A stretch of 64,000 nucleotides of DNA from Liriodendron chinense (taxonomy: Eukaryota > Streptophyta > Magnoliopsida > Magnoliales > Magnoliaceae). Of this stretch, positions 45,601 to 52,271 are shown piece by piece. Every line of letters starts with the position of its first letter. The stretch's first letter is position 1. The notes beneath the pieces were generated by a model. It was not told where the DNA came from, searched no databases, and was given only the letters and a program-made list of their open reading frames with translations. The position numbers and the translations under genes are program-made. The stretch covers positions 930,001 to 994,000 of the forward strand of contig ML058343.1 in assembly GCA_003013855.2 (NCBI GenBank). The letters are read 5' to 3'.

Positions 45601-47885
45601 GAACATCTCTGCCGATTCCACCGAAGGACATCTCCAACGACGATCTGTTCCTACATATACAAATCCTATCACCTCGTCTGTTGACCAGAAATCGGCATCA
45701 ACAGCCCTCTAGTTATTATTTACTTCAAATCTAAGGCTCTTTTGGCAGTAAAGATATTTGCATTGAGCACAATGGCCATTGTCCTCAATTCAGCTCTTTG
45801 CCACATTGAGCTTGCTCGCCATTTCGAGCCAGTTTGACAGATTTCTCCATTCTGCTCAACGAGGGGTTTCCGTACTTTCCAAACAATTAAGGCCATTTCA
45901 AAGGAATGATCGGCACTGTTTAAATAGAACACTATCGCAATTTGTGCAGTTCCAAGCAAGTCCTAAAACTTAGTAGGCTTAGACTCTGAACTCTTAAGAC
46001 TTTTTTGGCCAGGTAGATATAGAGTTTGAGTCTTGGAGATGGGGGATCCCATATCCTTCAACAAGTATTTGACAAATTATCCAAGTTGGGCAATCGAGTT
46101 TCCTGAAGGATCTCCACTACAGAAACAGAATAAACCAATCAGTTCAACAGTAAACACATTTACGGCAAGATGTAATTCAAGCCCATCCACCCCAACCCAA
46201 CTTGGATTGAAAGCAGCTAATAGAAATAGAGGTAGTGTACAATGCTCGGTACAAGAGTCTGTAAGATACACTTGTTTTGTGTTTTTACAAGTGCGCCCAT
46301 GGTTCTGTGATCCAAACAGTTGAAATTGTAGGCCCCACTGCAGGACGTTCCATTTACCAAAAGTATTCAAAGTGAGAAAATCCTAACCAATGACCTGATA
46401 ACTGACTGTTATGACAGAATATGCAGCAATGATCCACTTTCAATGGAACAAAGCGAAGTATTTACTACACCTACCAATTTGGGAACTCTTGGAGCATGGT
46501 ACATCCGCGGTCATGCCCATCATATCGACGGTTCGGATCACTGATTCATGGACCCCACTTGCACAGACTCGAAATGCCAATGTATCGTACAAACTTACAA
46601 ACTCTCAACTGAGCATTGTATGATACCTCACAGAAATAACTTCCACATCTAACTAAACCAACATCCTGCTGATTGTCTTCAATCAAACCATACTAAATGC
46701 AGGTGCACGCCCACATATAAGAATTGCAACTCCAGCATCGTTCTTAGAAGAAATCGAAGAGTTACATAGAATAGATCCAACAGGCCTCACGATTTCAAGT
46801 GTAAGAATTGAGAGAGTTCAGATTCATGAAATATGAAAAACAACACAATTGCAACATGCAGTACCATGAATAGACATCCATCAATTCAAGAACAAGGCAC
46901 AGGTCAGTCGGCCTTACTCTTTCCGTTTCCAGGCAGTCAGCTTCCCATCAAGGTGAGCGCAGTAGATCAGATCGTTGTCCAGATCGGGCACAACATCCAT
47001 GAACTTCCCACACCCGCGTGGGGGCGTAGTAGAGGACAGTGCCGTCCCATACTGCAGATCGAATACGACCAGCTCCTTGGGGAAATTCACATATATAATA
47101 TTCTTCCAGTGAGGTGAGAACCCCAATCTCACGAAGAAGAGCGGGAACACGGCTAGCGCAGGCGAGAATGGAGCAGCGGAAGCTTCTTTCTCAAGCTTCT
47201 GCAGCTCTGCAGTGTAGTCGGAGACAGGGATCTGGTGCTCCATAATTACGACATCGTCTTCACCCCTGTCGCCCAGGATCTTAACGGAGAGGAGGAAGCC
47301 TCTGAGACCAACAGCACAGAGGTGCCGGGAGTCGAAGGGATCACGGCGGATGCAAGAGAAGTACTCCGGGGAGGCGTCGTACTTCCAGATGCAGCGGCCG
47401 GTGGACGCGTTCCAGAGAGCGAAGAGGGATGGCCCACTGAGGGACGCGAGGAGCCAGGACTCGGAGCGGGCCCAGCACAGATCCTGGACGCCAAGCTTGG
47501 ACGAGCGGTCGGGTTGTTCGAAGTCGAACCAGAGCACGACGTGGCCGGCGCGGAAGTCAAGGAGGGCGATGCGACCCTGGCGATCGCCGACCGCGAGGCG
47601 GAGGTGGGAATTGGACGGCTCGTAGGTGAGGAGGTCGCGGCAGAGGAGCTGTGGGGTCCACCGCACGGAGGTGACGAAGGGCGCGAGGGAGTTTGGGGAC
47701 GGGGCCGGCATCGGGATGGCGGACACGAGCTGCATCGACCGGGTGTCGACAATGGCGACGCTGCTGCCGGAGCCGTACGCCAGGAGGCCCGACGAGCTGC
47801 AGTCCGCGCATCCGCCGTTGCTGCGGCTCGGTGGACCCGGGAGCATGCCGTTCCACGTCTCGTGGGGGAGGCGAGGGGTAGTCAT
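16205..47885 (-). CDS. WDR11: WDR11-like WD40-repeat protein, 12 exons seen, 3' part off window
   Basis: Joined exons: 47885-46918, 36503-36017, 31429-31342, 31213-31032, 26337-26201, 22935-22869, 21086-20915, 20781-20667, 19660-19585, 19453-19271, 17735-17575, 16310-16205. They sum to 2742 nt, exactly 914 codons, with no internal stop and GT-AG at every junction. The start ATG opens with MTTPRLPHETW, and the plant WDR11 hallmark MLPGPPSRSNGG follows. WD40-type segments are visible throughout, for example LAVGDRQGRIALLDFR, MGDRSGNIRWWDVTTG and GRIAVLFYDNTFSIFDL. In animals WDR11 acts in a complex at the trans-Golgi network that captures AP-1-derived vesicles; the plant role is inferred by homology. 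Plant family members are about 1300-1350 residues, so about 400 C-terminal residues (helical region) must lie past the left edge. Introns range from 128 bp to about 10.4 kb and hold most of the TEs here. Confidence 0.96.
16587..17347. mobile_element. Small palindromic MITE interrupted by an LTR
   Basis: GAGCAGATTAGGTGTTACCC at its left edge mirrors AACACCTAATCCGCTCCC at its right. Inner GGTGTTACCCTGGTAACACC is itself palindromic. The right arm is displaced by the 16792-17329 insertion. The edge word GGAGCGGATTAGGTG also begins the foldback copies at 53528 and 57595. Confidence 0.55.
16792..17329 (+). mobile_element. Probable solo LTR (538 bp) inside the MITE
   Basis: It begins TGGAATGTGTG and ends AATCTAACA (TG...CA), with a promoter-like CTATATAAACCCAAACC near 17000. 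The direct repeat ACACCTA sits at both junctions (16785-16791 and 17330-17336). Seven bases is longer than the usual 5, so the exact edges may be off by two. Confidence 0.5.
17575..17735 (-). CDS. WDR11: WDR11 exon 11 (residues 826-878 plus 2 nt)
   Basis: Acceptor ...CTATTTGCAG; it encodes LLQPQSPGTLVLELDWLPLR and LVLCVAGADSSFRLIEVN. Two donors are possible: GTTAAC at 17582 and GTATGT at 17574. Only the latter leaves two bases and so fits the phase of exon 12. Confidence 0.93.
17757..18110 (-). pseudogene. LINE 3' end in intron 10
   Basis: On the minus strand, RLVLWRLSLLAVLWNICGER followed by NVRCF is the terminal block of L1 ORF2. It is followed by a short tail toward 17757. 5'-truncated. 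Confidence 0.6.
18441..18868. repeat. Tandem duplication copy 1 (intron 10)
   Basis: Nearly identical to the adjacent 18869-19282. Differences are scattered substitutions and a few short indels, including T-run length. Its end copies the last 11-12 bases of exon 10 plus the splice donor region, with the donor changed from GTAAGT to GCAAGT. Confidence 0.9.
18869..19282. repeat. Tandem duplication copy 2, reaching into exon 10
   Basis: This copy contains the functional donor of exon 10 (GTAAGT, 19270-19265 on the minus strand). Both copies share the string TGCTGATCCATGCATACTGG at their left edge. Confidence 0.9.
19271..19453 (-). CDS. WDR11: WDR11 exon 10 (residues 765-825)
   Basis: Acceptor ...TCTTCTCAG, donor GTAAGT at 19270; exactly 61 codons. 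It encodes VMGDRSGNIRWWDVTTGFSS and GDRSRGRIAVLFYDNTFSIF, two textbook WD40 strands. Its last 12 bases and its donor are also present in a tandem duplication inside the next intron. Confidence 0.97.
19585..19660 (-). CDS. WDR11: WDR11 exon 9 (residues 739-764)
   Basis: A 76-nt exon: acceptor ...GCTTCTCAG, donor GTATGT at 19584. It encodes PKWPSSSFVSSDGLVTAMAY and RLPHV, continuing exon 8 directly in the family alignment. Confidence 0.95.
19907..20142. mobile_element. Mutator-like MITE B
   Basis: CAAGGTATTC...GAATACCTT with a perfect 9-bp duplication GACTCAAGC at 19898-19906 and 20143-20151. The interior is made of GTAACGG, CCGTTATG and CCATAACGGCC words plus a T-rich centre. Confidence 0.8.
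20667..20781 (-). CDS. WDR11: WDR11 exon 8 (residues 701-738 plus 2 nt)
   Basis: Acceptor ...CATTTTGCAG, donor GTAGTT at 20666. It encodes TSESFAFALVNGALGVFEV and HGRRIRDF, a conserved WD repeat, and ends with AG of a split Arg codon. Confidence 0.95.
20915..21086 (-). CDS. WDR11: WDR11 exon 7 (residues 644-700 plus 1 nt)
   Basis: Acceptor ...TATCTATGTAG; it encodes LRSLALPFTVLEWTLPTAP then a Ser-rich variable linker. I place the end at donor GTGAGA (20914) because it leaves one base, which is what exon 8 needs. The linker is poorly conserved, so this boundary is the least certain of the set. Confidence 0.87.
22364..22592. mobile_element. Mutator-like MITE C
   Basis: CAAGGTGTTCGATAACAGTA at the left and GGTATAC-type end (GTATACCAT) at the right. 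The interior is again GTAACGG and CCGTTAC words around a T-run. The flanking duplication is decayed (ATCCCAATC against GTACCAATT). Confidence 0.6.
22869..22935 (-). CDS. WDR11: WDR11 exon 6 (residues 621-643)
   Basis: A 67-nt micro-exon, too short for an ORF search to show. Acceptor ...GATTTGCAG and donor GTAATA at 22868. It encodes (R)YLLILFRDAPVEVWAMTKSP followed by IM, matching the WDR11 family with no gap and correct phase on both sides. Confidence 0.94.
23440..23693. mobile_element. Mutator-like MITE D
   Basis: CATGGTGTGC...GAATATCTT; flanks AGTTTGCGC (23431-23439) and GGTTTGCAC (23694-23702) agree at 7 of 9 positions. The interior contains AAAGGCCGTAATAGCCG and ATAACGGCCGTTACACC words. 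Confidence 0.65.
23975..24058 (-). pseudogene. RTE-type LINE 3' tail
   Basis: On the minus strand ACCCCAAATAGCTTGGGCAA followed by ATGGCGATGATGAC is the conserved end of plant RTE elements, which finish in a GAT repeat rather than poly-A. Confidence 0.6.
24070..25582 (+). mobile_element. Large LTR-like block, probably Ty3/gypsy type
   Basis: A+T-rich sequence without coding motifs. It has a TATAAAAGG promoter-like string near 24582 and an end ...CTTGGGGTTGGTGAACACCC, which resembles the 3' end of gypsy LTRs of the Tat/Athila group. Between 24300 and 24512 it carries about eight copies of a GACCGGTC-like palindrome. Precise ends and a target duplication were not found. Confidence 0.45.
25583..26200. 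other. Intron 5 sequence, nothing recognised
   Basis: The plus frame at 25556-26014 (152 codons) is open, but I see no family motif and it lies inside an intron on the opposite strand. Confidence 0.4.
26201..26337 (-). CDS. WDR11: WDR11 exon 5 (residues 576-620 plus 2 nt)
   Basis: Acceptor ...ATGGATCAG, donor GTTGGC at 26200. It encodes VNDKVGGYTNRLVVTCLRSG and KPERVPIRALRASSSG. The AG left at the end joins the G of exon 6 to make Arg, which gives the conserved SSGRYLLILFRD junction. Confidence 0.95.
27480..28379 (-). mobile_element. Probable solo LTR of about 900 bp
   Basis: It ends ...GATGTCCTCATCA on the plus strand, so it begins TGATGAGGACATC in minus orientation, like the TGATG LTR at 8824-9690. 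GACTATAAAAGAGAAG near 27920 (minus) is promoter-like. ACCCT occurs on both sides (27475-27479, 28380-28384), but the left terminus reads TAATC instead of TG, so the boundary is tentative. Confidence 0.45.
28385..29068 (+). pseudogene. Ty1/copia pol relic: end of RT and RNase H
   Basis: The plus frames give PTMYKRLVSILIYWTITRPD, then MRILRYLKCSPGKSIQY, YSDADYSGLRHDRRSTTSYC, FLGSNVVTWKSKK, ARSSAKAEYRSMAHVTCELM and HNQIADLFTKALAKSQFDKL. This is the ordered copia RNase H and pol end. In-frame stops occur (for example after KSKK). The purine tract GAGGGGGAG at 29060-29068 is the polypurine tract before the 3' LTR. Confidence 0.9.
29069..29340 (+). mobile_element. 3' LTR fragment of the copia relic
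   Basis: It begins TATTAACGGTTGGG directly after the polypurine tract, where an LTR should start. It contains an AATAAAAG polyadenylation-like signal at 29219 and a CT-rich tail. No terminal CA or target duplication was identified. Confidence 0.55.
29345..30990 (+). pseudogene. L1-type LINE 3' part with zf-RVT and RNase H-like tail
   Basis: Shifting plus frames give VWKLDSRAVFSVSLLSAS, then LDHLKNLGLALANGCYLCGK (zf-RVT). Near 30790 they give PMQANPEADQSAKNGANW, matching the C-terminal end of the RNase H domain of some plant L1 LINEs. The element ends just before WDR11 exon 4. Confidence 0.65.
31032..31213 (-). CDS. WDR11: WDR11 exon 4 (residues 515-575)
   Basis: Acceptor ...TATATGAAG, donor GTATGT at 31031. 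After the split Arg it encodes GGNNPAVAVPLVALGTQSG and a WD repeat ending GLRWLGNSRLVSFSYVQ. The 128-bp intron separating it from exon 3 is the shortest here. Confidence 0.96.
31342..31429 (-). CDS. WDR11: WDR11 exon 3 (residues 486-514 plus 1 nt)
   Basis: Acceptor ...TTATGCAG, donor GTAAGT at 31341. It encodes ISLVGQLHLLSSTVTMLAVP, one of the best conserved WDR11 stretches, and ends in the first base of a split Arg codon. Confidence 0.95.
31733..34089 (+). pseudogene. 5'-truncated L1-type LINE: reverse transcriptase and zf-RVT
   Basis: Plus frames read CGDKAPGPDGF, DFRPIS, QYADDTILFCDAN (RT catalytic YADD), GLNFNASKSKMLGIHI and VYLGLPL, and later LLAMGIFWHIWRARNSHCF. That is RT through the terminal domain in order. 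Stops are scattered. It sits in intron 2, immediately upstream of the miniature LTR element. Confidence 0.85.
34094..34782. mobile_element. Miniature LTR element (TRIM-like): two 315-bp repeats with 59 bp between
   Basis: Two direct repeats, 34094-34410 and 34470-34782, each start TGCAGG and end CCTGCA. The 59-bp interior begins with TTTGAATCAAATC, a weak match to the Met-tRNA primer-binding string. It contains GTCTCGTGTTCGAGACTCC and ends in CACCGGGGGTGATTAA, a polypurine-like tract. No clear target duplication. A segmental tandem duplication is the alternative. Confidence 0.6.
35209..35238. repeat. (AG)n microsatellite
   Basis: About 15 AG units in intron 2. Confidence 0.9.
35397..35652 (+). 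pseudogene. RTE-type LINE 3' end
   Basis: The plus frame gives IRLVWFGHVQWRANTSTVRS followed by ELVQVVGSKRARRRTKMMW, the conserved RTE C-terminus. It ends in a GATGATGATGAT tail at 35639-35652. Stops follow MMWAEGVRKWLN. Confidence 0.8.
36017..36503 (-). CDS. WDR11: WDR11 exon 2 (residues 323-485)
   Basis: Acceptor ...TTATCGCAG precedes the first base at 36503 and donor GTTGGT starts at 36016. It encodes EGEQVHMLCTTEELMPSIG, a conserved WDR11 segment, followed by a Ser/Thr-rich linker and a WD-like strand, YLISISDDGKIWNWLL. The intron before it, about 10.4 kb, contains a nearly complete LINE and two solo LTRs. Confidence 0.96.
37795..37915 (+). repeat. Possible tRNA-derived SINE
   Basis: Box A-like TGGCTCACGAGTGG (37803-37816) and box B-like GTTCAAAAC (37865-37873) lie 62 bp apart, followed by a T-rich stretch. 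These match polymerase III internal promoter consensus, but no second copy is present to confirm a SINE family. Confidence 0.4.
38103..38124. repeat. Poly-G tract (22 G)
   Basis: An uninterrupted G homopolymer, G-quadruplex prone. The neighbouring sequence is not otherwise G-rich. Confidence 0.9.
39100..39302 (+). pseudogene. LINE 3' untranslated tail
   Basis: T-rich pyrimidine tail followed by CAATAAATTCATCATCTTTC and an A-run, the usual end of plant L1 elements. No coding part remains attached. Confidence 0.5.
39780..40875 (-). pseudogene. LINE ORF2 C-terminal part with zf-RVT
   Basis: Blocks VRFWLDIWFGSQTLADLFPT, then YGVPQKVAAFGWLAGRSRIL, then NGCPLCLKAEETVDHLLIHC (Cys-Cys-His of zf-RVT), then RFLGPFGQIVTTD. 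This is the standard tail of plant L1 ORF2. The tail is frameshifted near 40010 and 40350-40420. Confidence 0.85.
40882..42187 (-). pseudogene. LINE ORF2 reverse transcriptase, broken into three frames
   Basis: Blocks in order: LGRDKAPGPDGFPVAFFK, DFRPISLIGSPYKILSKILS, CKLDLEKAYDHVDWNFLDKM, SSRGLHQGDPLSPFLFVMVM and HLLFADDSLLFCEANEF (catalytic FADD), then SIYLGLPL and LSLGGRINLIKASLSNLPVY. At least two frame changes (near 41430 and 41200) and one before 41909 make it non-functional. Confidence 0.88.
42176..43088 (+). mobile_element. Solo LTR, 913 bp, inserted in the LINE reading frame
   Basis: It begins TGATGCGAAC and ends CCTATATCA (TG...CA) with a perfect 5-bp duplication GAAGG (42171-42175, 43089-43093). 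It has a promoter-like TATTTAAGAGGGC near 42523 and a CT-microsatellite (42591-42628). The LINE codons on both sides join in one frame when the LTR and one duplication copy are ignored, confirming the insertion. Strand inferred from the TATA-like string. Confidence 0.85.
43122..44321 (-). pseudogene. LINE ORF2 N-terminal part: AP-endonuclease
   Basis: A 399-codon open frame starts MKILSWNVRGLGSSLKRSQV. Endonuclease motifs in order are IIVLQETKL (catalytic Glu), LSGVYGYVNRNRFW, WVLGGDFNVV and PVSDHCPILL (catalytic Asp-His near residue 222). It then has the pre-RT linker WLKDGDRNTKFFH. The domain reads open along its whole length. The frame ends at 43122, and the next block is reached by a frame change before the LTR insertion. 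Confidence 0.9.
45130..45703 (+). mobile_element. Solo LTR, 574 bp
   Basis: TGTTATGGGATAATTTC...CGGCATCAACA, with TGTT/AACA terminal inverted bases and a perfect 5-bp duplication GCCCT (45125-45129, 45704-45708). CCTATAAATAAGAAG near 45421 is the promoter. G+C-rich 5' part (about 45130-45400) as in many gypsy LTRs. Confidence 0.85.
46238..46620. mobile_element. MITE with about 100-bp terminal inverted repeats
   Basis: TACAATGCTCGGTACAAGAG...GATCCAAACAGTTGA on the left mirrors TCGACGGTTCGGATCACTG...GAGCATTGTA on the right. A fragment of the same family lies near 38920-38990 (GGCCCATGGTTCAATGATCC). No target duplication seen. Confidence 0.6.
46918..47885 (-). CDS. WDR11: WDR11 exon 1 (residues 1-322 plus 2 nt)
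   Basis: Long G+C-rich first coding exon beginning at CAT 47883-47885 on the plus strand. It contains the first WD-type repeats (LAVGDRQGRIALLDFR, then SGPSLFALWNASTGRCIWKY). It ends ...TGGAAACGGAAAGA followed by donor GTAAGG at 46917. The two leftover bases GA join the A of exon 2 to make Glu. Reading through the donor hits a stop at once, which supports the splice. The exon is far richer in G+C than its surroundings. Confidence 0.97.
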
Positions 47886-48056
47886 GGAATTTTGAAATTT
47901 CGTGATGGGGCAGCTGAGATCGAGATTGGAAGAAGAGAAATGGAAAAGGGGCAGAAATGGAAAATGTGCTTTTAATGGGATTGGATCTGTTGCAGGAGTA
48001 CTGTAGTGGCGTTGCCCGCCATTTCCGAGGCTGGCTTGGGCACTGGTCGTCCGACG

Positions 48057-48066
48057 AATTTATATA
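48057..48066 (-). promoter_or_regulatory. Candidate TATA box of the WDR11-like gene
   Basis: On the minus strand the sequence reads TATATAAATT about 170 bp upstream of the start codon. That spacing would give a 5' untranslated leader of roughly 140 nt. No experimental start site can be inferred. Confidence 0.4.
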
Positions 48067-48819
48067 CGATCCGCGACCCGAGGTTTTGAATGTTATATAC
48101 TCGGGTTTTTTTTTTATCTTTCTGTGTTATAAGATACTCCGGTTGCATGTGCCACTTGATACGCATGTACTCTGAAACTCTACGCGTGGCATAGATTAAC
48201 TCATGTTAAACGGTCTGAATTTTGGAAACTATTGTATTCATATGCACAAGATCAGATTGGTTGAACAAGGCTGAACTCTGATTCAATGACACTTGCTTGT
48301 GAAAATAGGACCATTGGATGACTTTCGTTTTTAACCGTCCAATAAATGTCAACAGATCCGATAGACAGAAGGTCAAACAAGTGTAATTCTTGGTTTGCAG
48401 TATATTTAAATTGAGAACTATAATTTTGGACGGTTTAATTTGAATTTCTTACGTGCTGAGTACGCAATTCCCAAGTAATTTCTAATTGAGTGTGCGTCGC
48501 CCATCACACTCTACCAAAGTATCAAGGCTTTTCTCTTTCTCTACAGTGAAGTTGACAGTTTGTATTTTCCAGGGAAAAGGGAGTAGTGATTCAATGGGAC
48601 CCTCTCATGTTAGCGGGGTGAAGCACGTCCCAGAGACCCAAGCCATTCATCATGACATGCCACTTGTCTTTCACAATTATTCTGAATTTGGACGGTGGGA
48701 AGCTTTTTGTTCGGCTTATTGAGGACCAACATTATTTTCCTCGATTGCAAATTGCTTGTGTACCTATCCTGATGAAGTGTCCGGATTTCTTTCATGTGCA
48801 CCATTAGCTTGGTCTCTTA

Positions 48820-49229
48820 GGGCCTGTTTGGACAGCCATATCGAATGGTATGAAATTGCATTAGATAGAATTAACAGTGTACAATGAGTACATGTCTACC
48901 ATCAGCTTGGTCCAATCCCACAATTTGGAAAGCATGGAATTGTAATTAACTAACCACATTTCACAACTGTTGTGGTTCACCTCTACGCATATGAAACTTG
49001 AATGTCACGTGTAAAGGGCATTTGTGGATGGATGGCAGTGATAAAACACACCCATATAGTGAATTTTAAAGTCCATAAATCCTGTAGTATGCACCATTGA
49101 CTTTTGAATACATGATACTGGGATTAATCTATTCCATTCCGTTGTTTCCAAACATCATATGAAATTTACATGGGACAAATGTTGTTTTATACAACCTAAT
49201 CTCATCTAATACCAAGTACCAAACAGCCG
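48820..49229. mobile_element. PIF/Harbinger (Tourist-like) MITE in the WDR11 5' flank
   Basis: It starts GGGCCTGTTTGG after a TTA and ends near CCAAACAGCCGCG, the well-known Tourist-type terminal motif. It lies about 0.9 kb upstream of the start codon. Confidence 0.6.
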
Positions 49230-49415
49230 CGTGTGCATTTTTAGCCAACATTTTTTCTTCCTAAAAAGTCATTTTTCATTTGTTAGTGACAGAGTTTGTT
49301 CAGGTGGGGTCAAAAAATGTAAATGGACTATTTATAGGACTTTTACTTTAGGGATTTTCAAAAATTGCTCCCATTATCTTTATGGGCATGCGAGGTGCCA
49401 TATCATTGACCAAGC

Positions 49416-49470
49416 GTGTGTGCCCCATAGCTCAGTAGGATTGCACAAGAGATGTCTTCTTGTTCAAGCA
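49416..49470 (+). repeat. tRNA-like fragment with box A and box B
   Basis: TAGCTCAGTAGG fits box A exactly and TTGTTCAAGCAC resembles box B with one mismatch, about 40 bp apart. No cloverleaf stems close, so it is a tRNA pseudogene or SINE head. Confidence 0.35.
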
Positions 49471-50035
49471 CATCTCAATAAGCATTCAGCTGCATCTTAA
49501 TGAATGCTCTCATTATCTCTGTGGGCATGCAAGGTCAATTTGAAGGACAAATTGGCCATATTAGTTAACTGGACGCATGCACTCCGTGACAAGCACATAT
49601 ATTTTTTCAAATGAGATTTTCCATTAGGAATTTTATATCCATCAAAATCATCTTTCTCAAAACATTCTCCCCATCTTCATCAATTGCTTTAAATCTTTTT
49701 CTTTTTTCACGAGCATACAAAAAATGTGTTTTTTATACTTATGGTGTTAGATTTTTTATAGCCAATGCACATTGTGAATCTTTATATACTGGATAGCTAT
49801 TTTCATGAAGACAGTGTATTAAAAAGTTATACGGTGATCTCATTAAAGGCCTGAATTATCTCAAAGAGAATATATAAGTATGTTTTTTACTCCCAAGTGG
49901 TGGGTGGCTAACATTGTGGTGTGACTACTACGGGTGGGTGGGGTGTACTAAGATTGGGTGTGTACTAACCAAAAAAAAAAAAACAAGGTACCTGCTTTGA
50001 AATTCAACAAGAAATCAGAATCACCACTTACATAT

Positions 50036-52271
50036 TGTTGTTGTTGCGGCTAAAGTTCGGGAACGAGCATGACGAACCGAGCTTCGTCGTAGGGGGATGG
50101 AGGCTTTGCCGCTCCTTGGAAGTGACCTGCAGTGAGAAAAAGAGAGCCAAAGAGGGGGTTGGGGTTCGACCGTTAGCCCTTCGATGCCTAGGTCAAGTCG
50201 GGGTTTCAAATGAGCAGCAAGACCGCTTGGGTTGATTTGTTTGTGTACCTTGATTCGTAGCGGCCGGGGCCTTTATAGGCGAGAGGCCCTCCTTTTGTTG
50301 CTTACGCAATGGGACAGGGTGAGTTGGGACGAGTTCTCACCAACTCTCTGATCAGACGTGACGGGACAAGCCGAGAGAGGGCCTCCACCAACTCTTTGAT
50401 TGGATATGACGTAGAACACTATGATGAAGGGGGCCATACGCTTCCCCCTACTGCATTTATGGGGGACAGAAGCGGTGTCATGCCATCTGTCAGGGCGATT
50501 ATGGGGGGGACAAGAGTGGTGCCATGCCGCGTGTCATAGCATTTATGAGAAGAATCCGTATTTTCGCCTCTCGGGCATTTAGCGGTGTTCTTGGCCGACA
50601 TCAAGGCATAGGCTGACCCGAGGATCGTTGGCCAACCCGAGGACCTATCCTTACCTGGATTGCCCATCCAGTCCGTCTGACGTGGGGTGAGAAGGTCCTG
50701 TCGGGGTCTTCCCGAAGAGCGATCTCAAGCTCGACTCGGGGGATATTCCCACAACACTAGCCCCCCGAGTCCCGACACCCAACTTGATCGGGGGTCGGGA
50801 TTTTGGTTCGTTGCAGCTAGGCCGAGCCTCTCTGAGTCATTGGGGCAAGCCCGTTTGGTGGATGAGATTGCAAGTGATGATAGTGGGACCCTCATGGAAT
50901 CTCGCACCCGGCGCGGAATTCGGAGCGACACAATTAATGTGTCGCAGAGGCGTACGGCTCCCCCGAGCTCTGGCGAACCGGGAGGCACCATGTGGCCTCA
51001 GAGCCGTCAAGTGGAGTGACGGTTGAGGATCTTCCCACAGACGGCGCCAACTGTTGCTGTTGAAGTTCGAAGACAAGCACGACAAACCAAGCTTCATCGT
51101 AGGGGGACGGAGGCTTTGCCGCTCCTCGGAAGTGACCTGCAGTGAGAAAAAGAGAGCAAAAGAGGGGGTCGGGGTTCGACCGTTAGCCCTCTGATGCCTA
51201 TGTCAGGTCGGGTTTCAAACGGGTAGCAGGACGACTTGGGTTGATTTGTTTGCATGCCTTGATTTGTAGTGGCCGGGGCTTTTATAGGCGAGAGGCCCTC
51301 CTTTTGTTGCTGACGCGATGGGACGGGGCGAGTTGGGACGAGTTCTCACTAACTCCCTGACCGGACGTGATGGGACGAGCTGGGAGAAGGCCTCCACCAA
51401 CTCTTTGACTGGACATGACGTGGGCATTGCGATGAAGGGGGTCATACGCTCCCCACTGCTGCATTTATGGGGGAGAGGAGTTGTGCCATGCCGTCTATTA
51501 GGGCGATTATGGGGGGTAGGAGTGGTGCCATGCCGTGTGTCAGATAGGGGTGTCAATGGGCCGGGTTAGGGCCGGGCCATGCTCTGTCCAAGCCTGGCCT
51601 GCCTCTCTCCACGTATGCCCAAACTCGGCCTGAACCCGTGACAGGCCACAATAGTCTAGCCCAAGCCCGGCCCAAGGTACAAATGCAGGGTCCAGCCCGA
51701 ACCCGGCCCTAGCCCGCCTTTTACATAGAGAGAAATTATCCTTGGTGAAAAAAATCATCAACACACTATAAAAAATAAAAGAAATTTTAAAAAGGAGATG
51801 AATTTTTAGGAAAATTTTGTACACAATTTAAATTTTAAAAGGTGGGTAGATATTTTAATTTTAATTTTAAATTAAAACATATACTTGGGTCAGGTCGGGT
51901 TGTCAGGCTTTTGAATAGCTAGTCCAAGTCCGACCTGTTTAAAAAACGGACTTATACTTTAGGCAGAACTTGACCCGCAGGCATGATACTCTAGTCCAAG
52001 CCCGGCGTAAGGCGGGGCCAGACCCAATAGCCTGTCGGGCCAACCCAGTCCATTGACAGCCTTAGTGTCAGAGCATTTACGAGGGAAATCCGTACTTCCG
52101 CCCATCGGGCATTTGGCAGTGTTTTTGGACGATGTCGAGGCAAGGGCCTGACCCAAGGACCTATTCTTGCCTGGATTTGCCATCCGGTCCGTCTGACGTG
52201 GGGTGAGAAGGTTCTGTCGGCGTATTCCCGAAAAGCAATCTCAAGCTCGGCTCAGGAATATTCCCACAACA
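50036..52271 (-). mobile_element. Short non-autonomous LTR retroelement (two LTRs, 295-bp interior)
   Basis: LTRs at 50036-50756 and 51052-52271 share ends TGTTG... and ...CCCACAACA and align over their whole length apart from the MITE in the second. On the minus strand the interior starts GTTGGCGCCGTCTGTGGGAA, the post-LTR string of many plant Ty3/gypsy elements. It ends in a CTCGGGGGGCTAG polypurine-like tract. No gag or pol. A 5-bp duplication is not visible. Confidence 0.8.
51545..52064. mobile_element. hAT-type MITE nested in the LTR
   Basis: TAGGGGTGTCAATGGGCC on the left mirrors CCATTGACAGCCTTA on the right. The 8-bp duplication GTGTCAGA is perfect (51537-51544, 52065-52072) and the sister LTR lacks the insert. 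The interior repeats GCCCGGCC, GGCCCAAGCC and GGGCCGGG words. Confidence 0.9.

Noticed and set aside
47246..47856. Other long frames (168 and 99 codons, minus strand, other phases) in exon 1
   Set aside because: Low-complexity Pro/Ser/Arg shadow translations of the same G+C-rich exon.
47235..47975. 246-codon open frame on the plus strand over WDR11 exon 1
   Set aside because: It is antisense to a strongly conserved exon whose high G+C suppresses stops. The protein shows no domain and is a shadow frame.
50687..51097. Plus and minus frames of 80-110 codons in the mini LTR element interior
   Set aside because: They match no gag or pol motif and span LTR-interior borders; G+C-rich chance frames.
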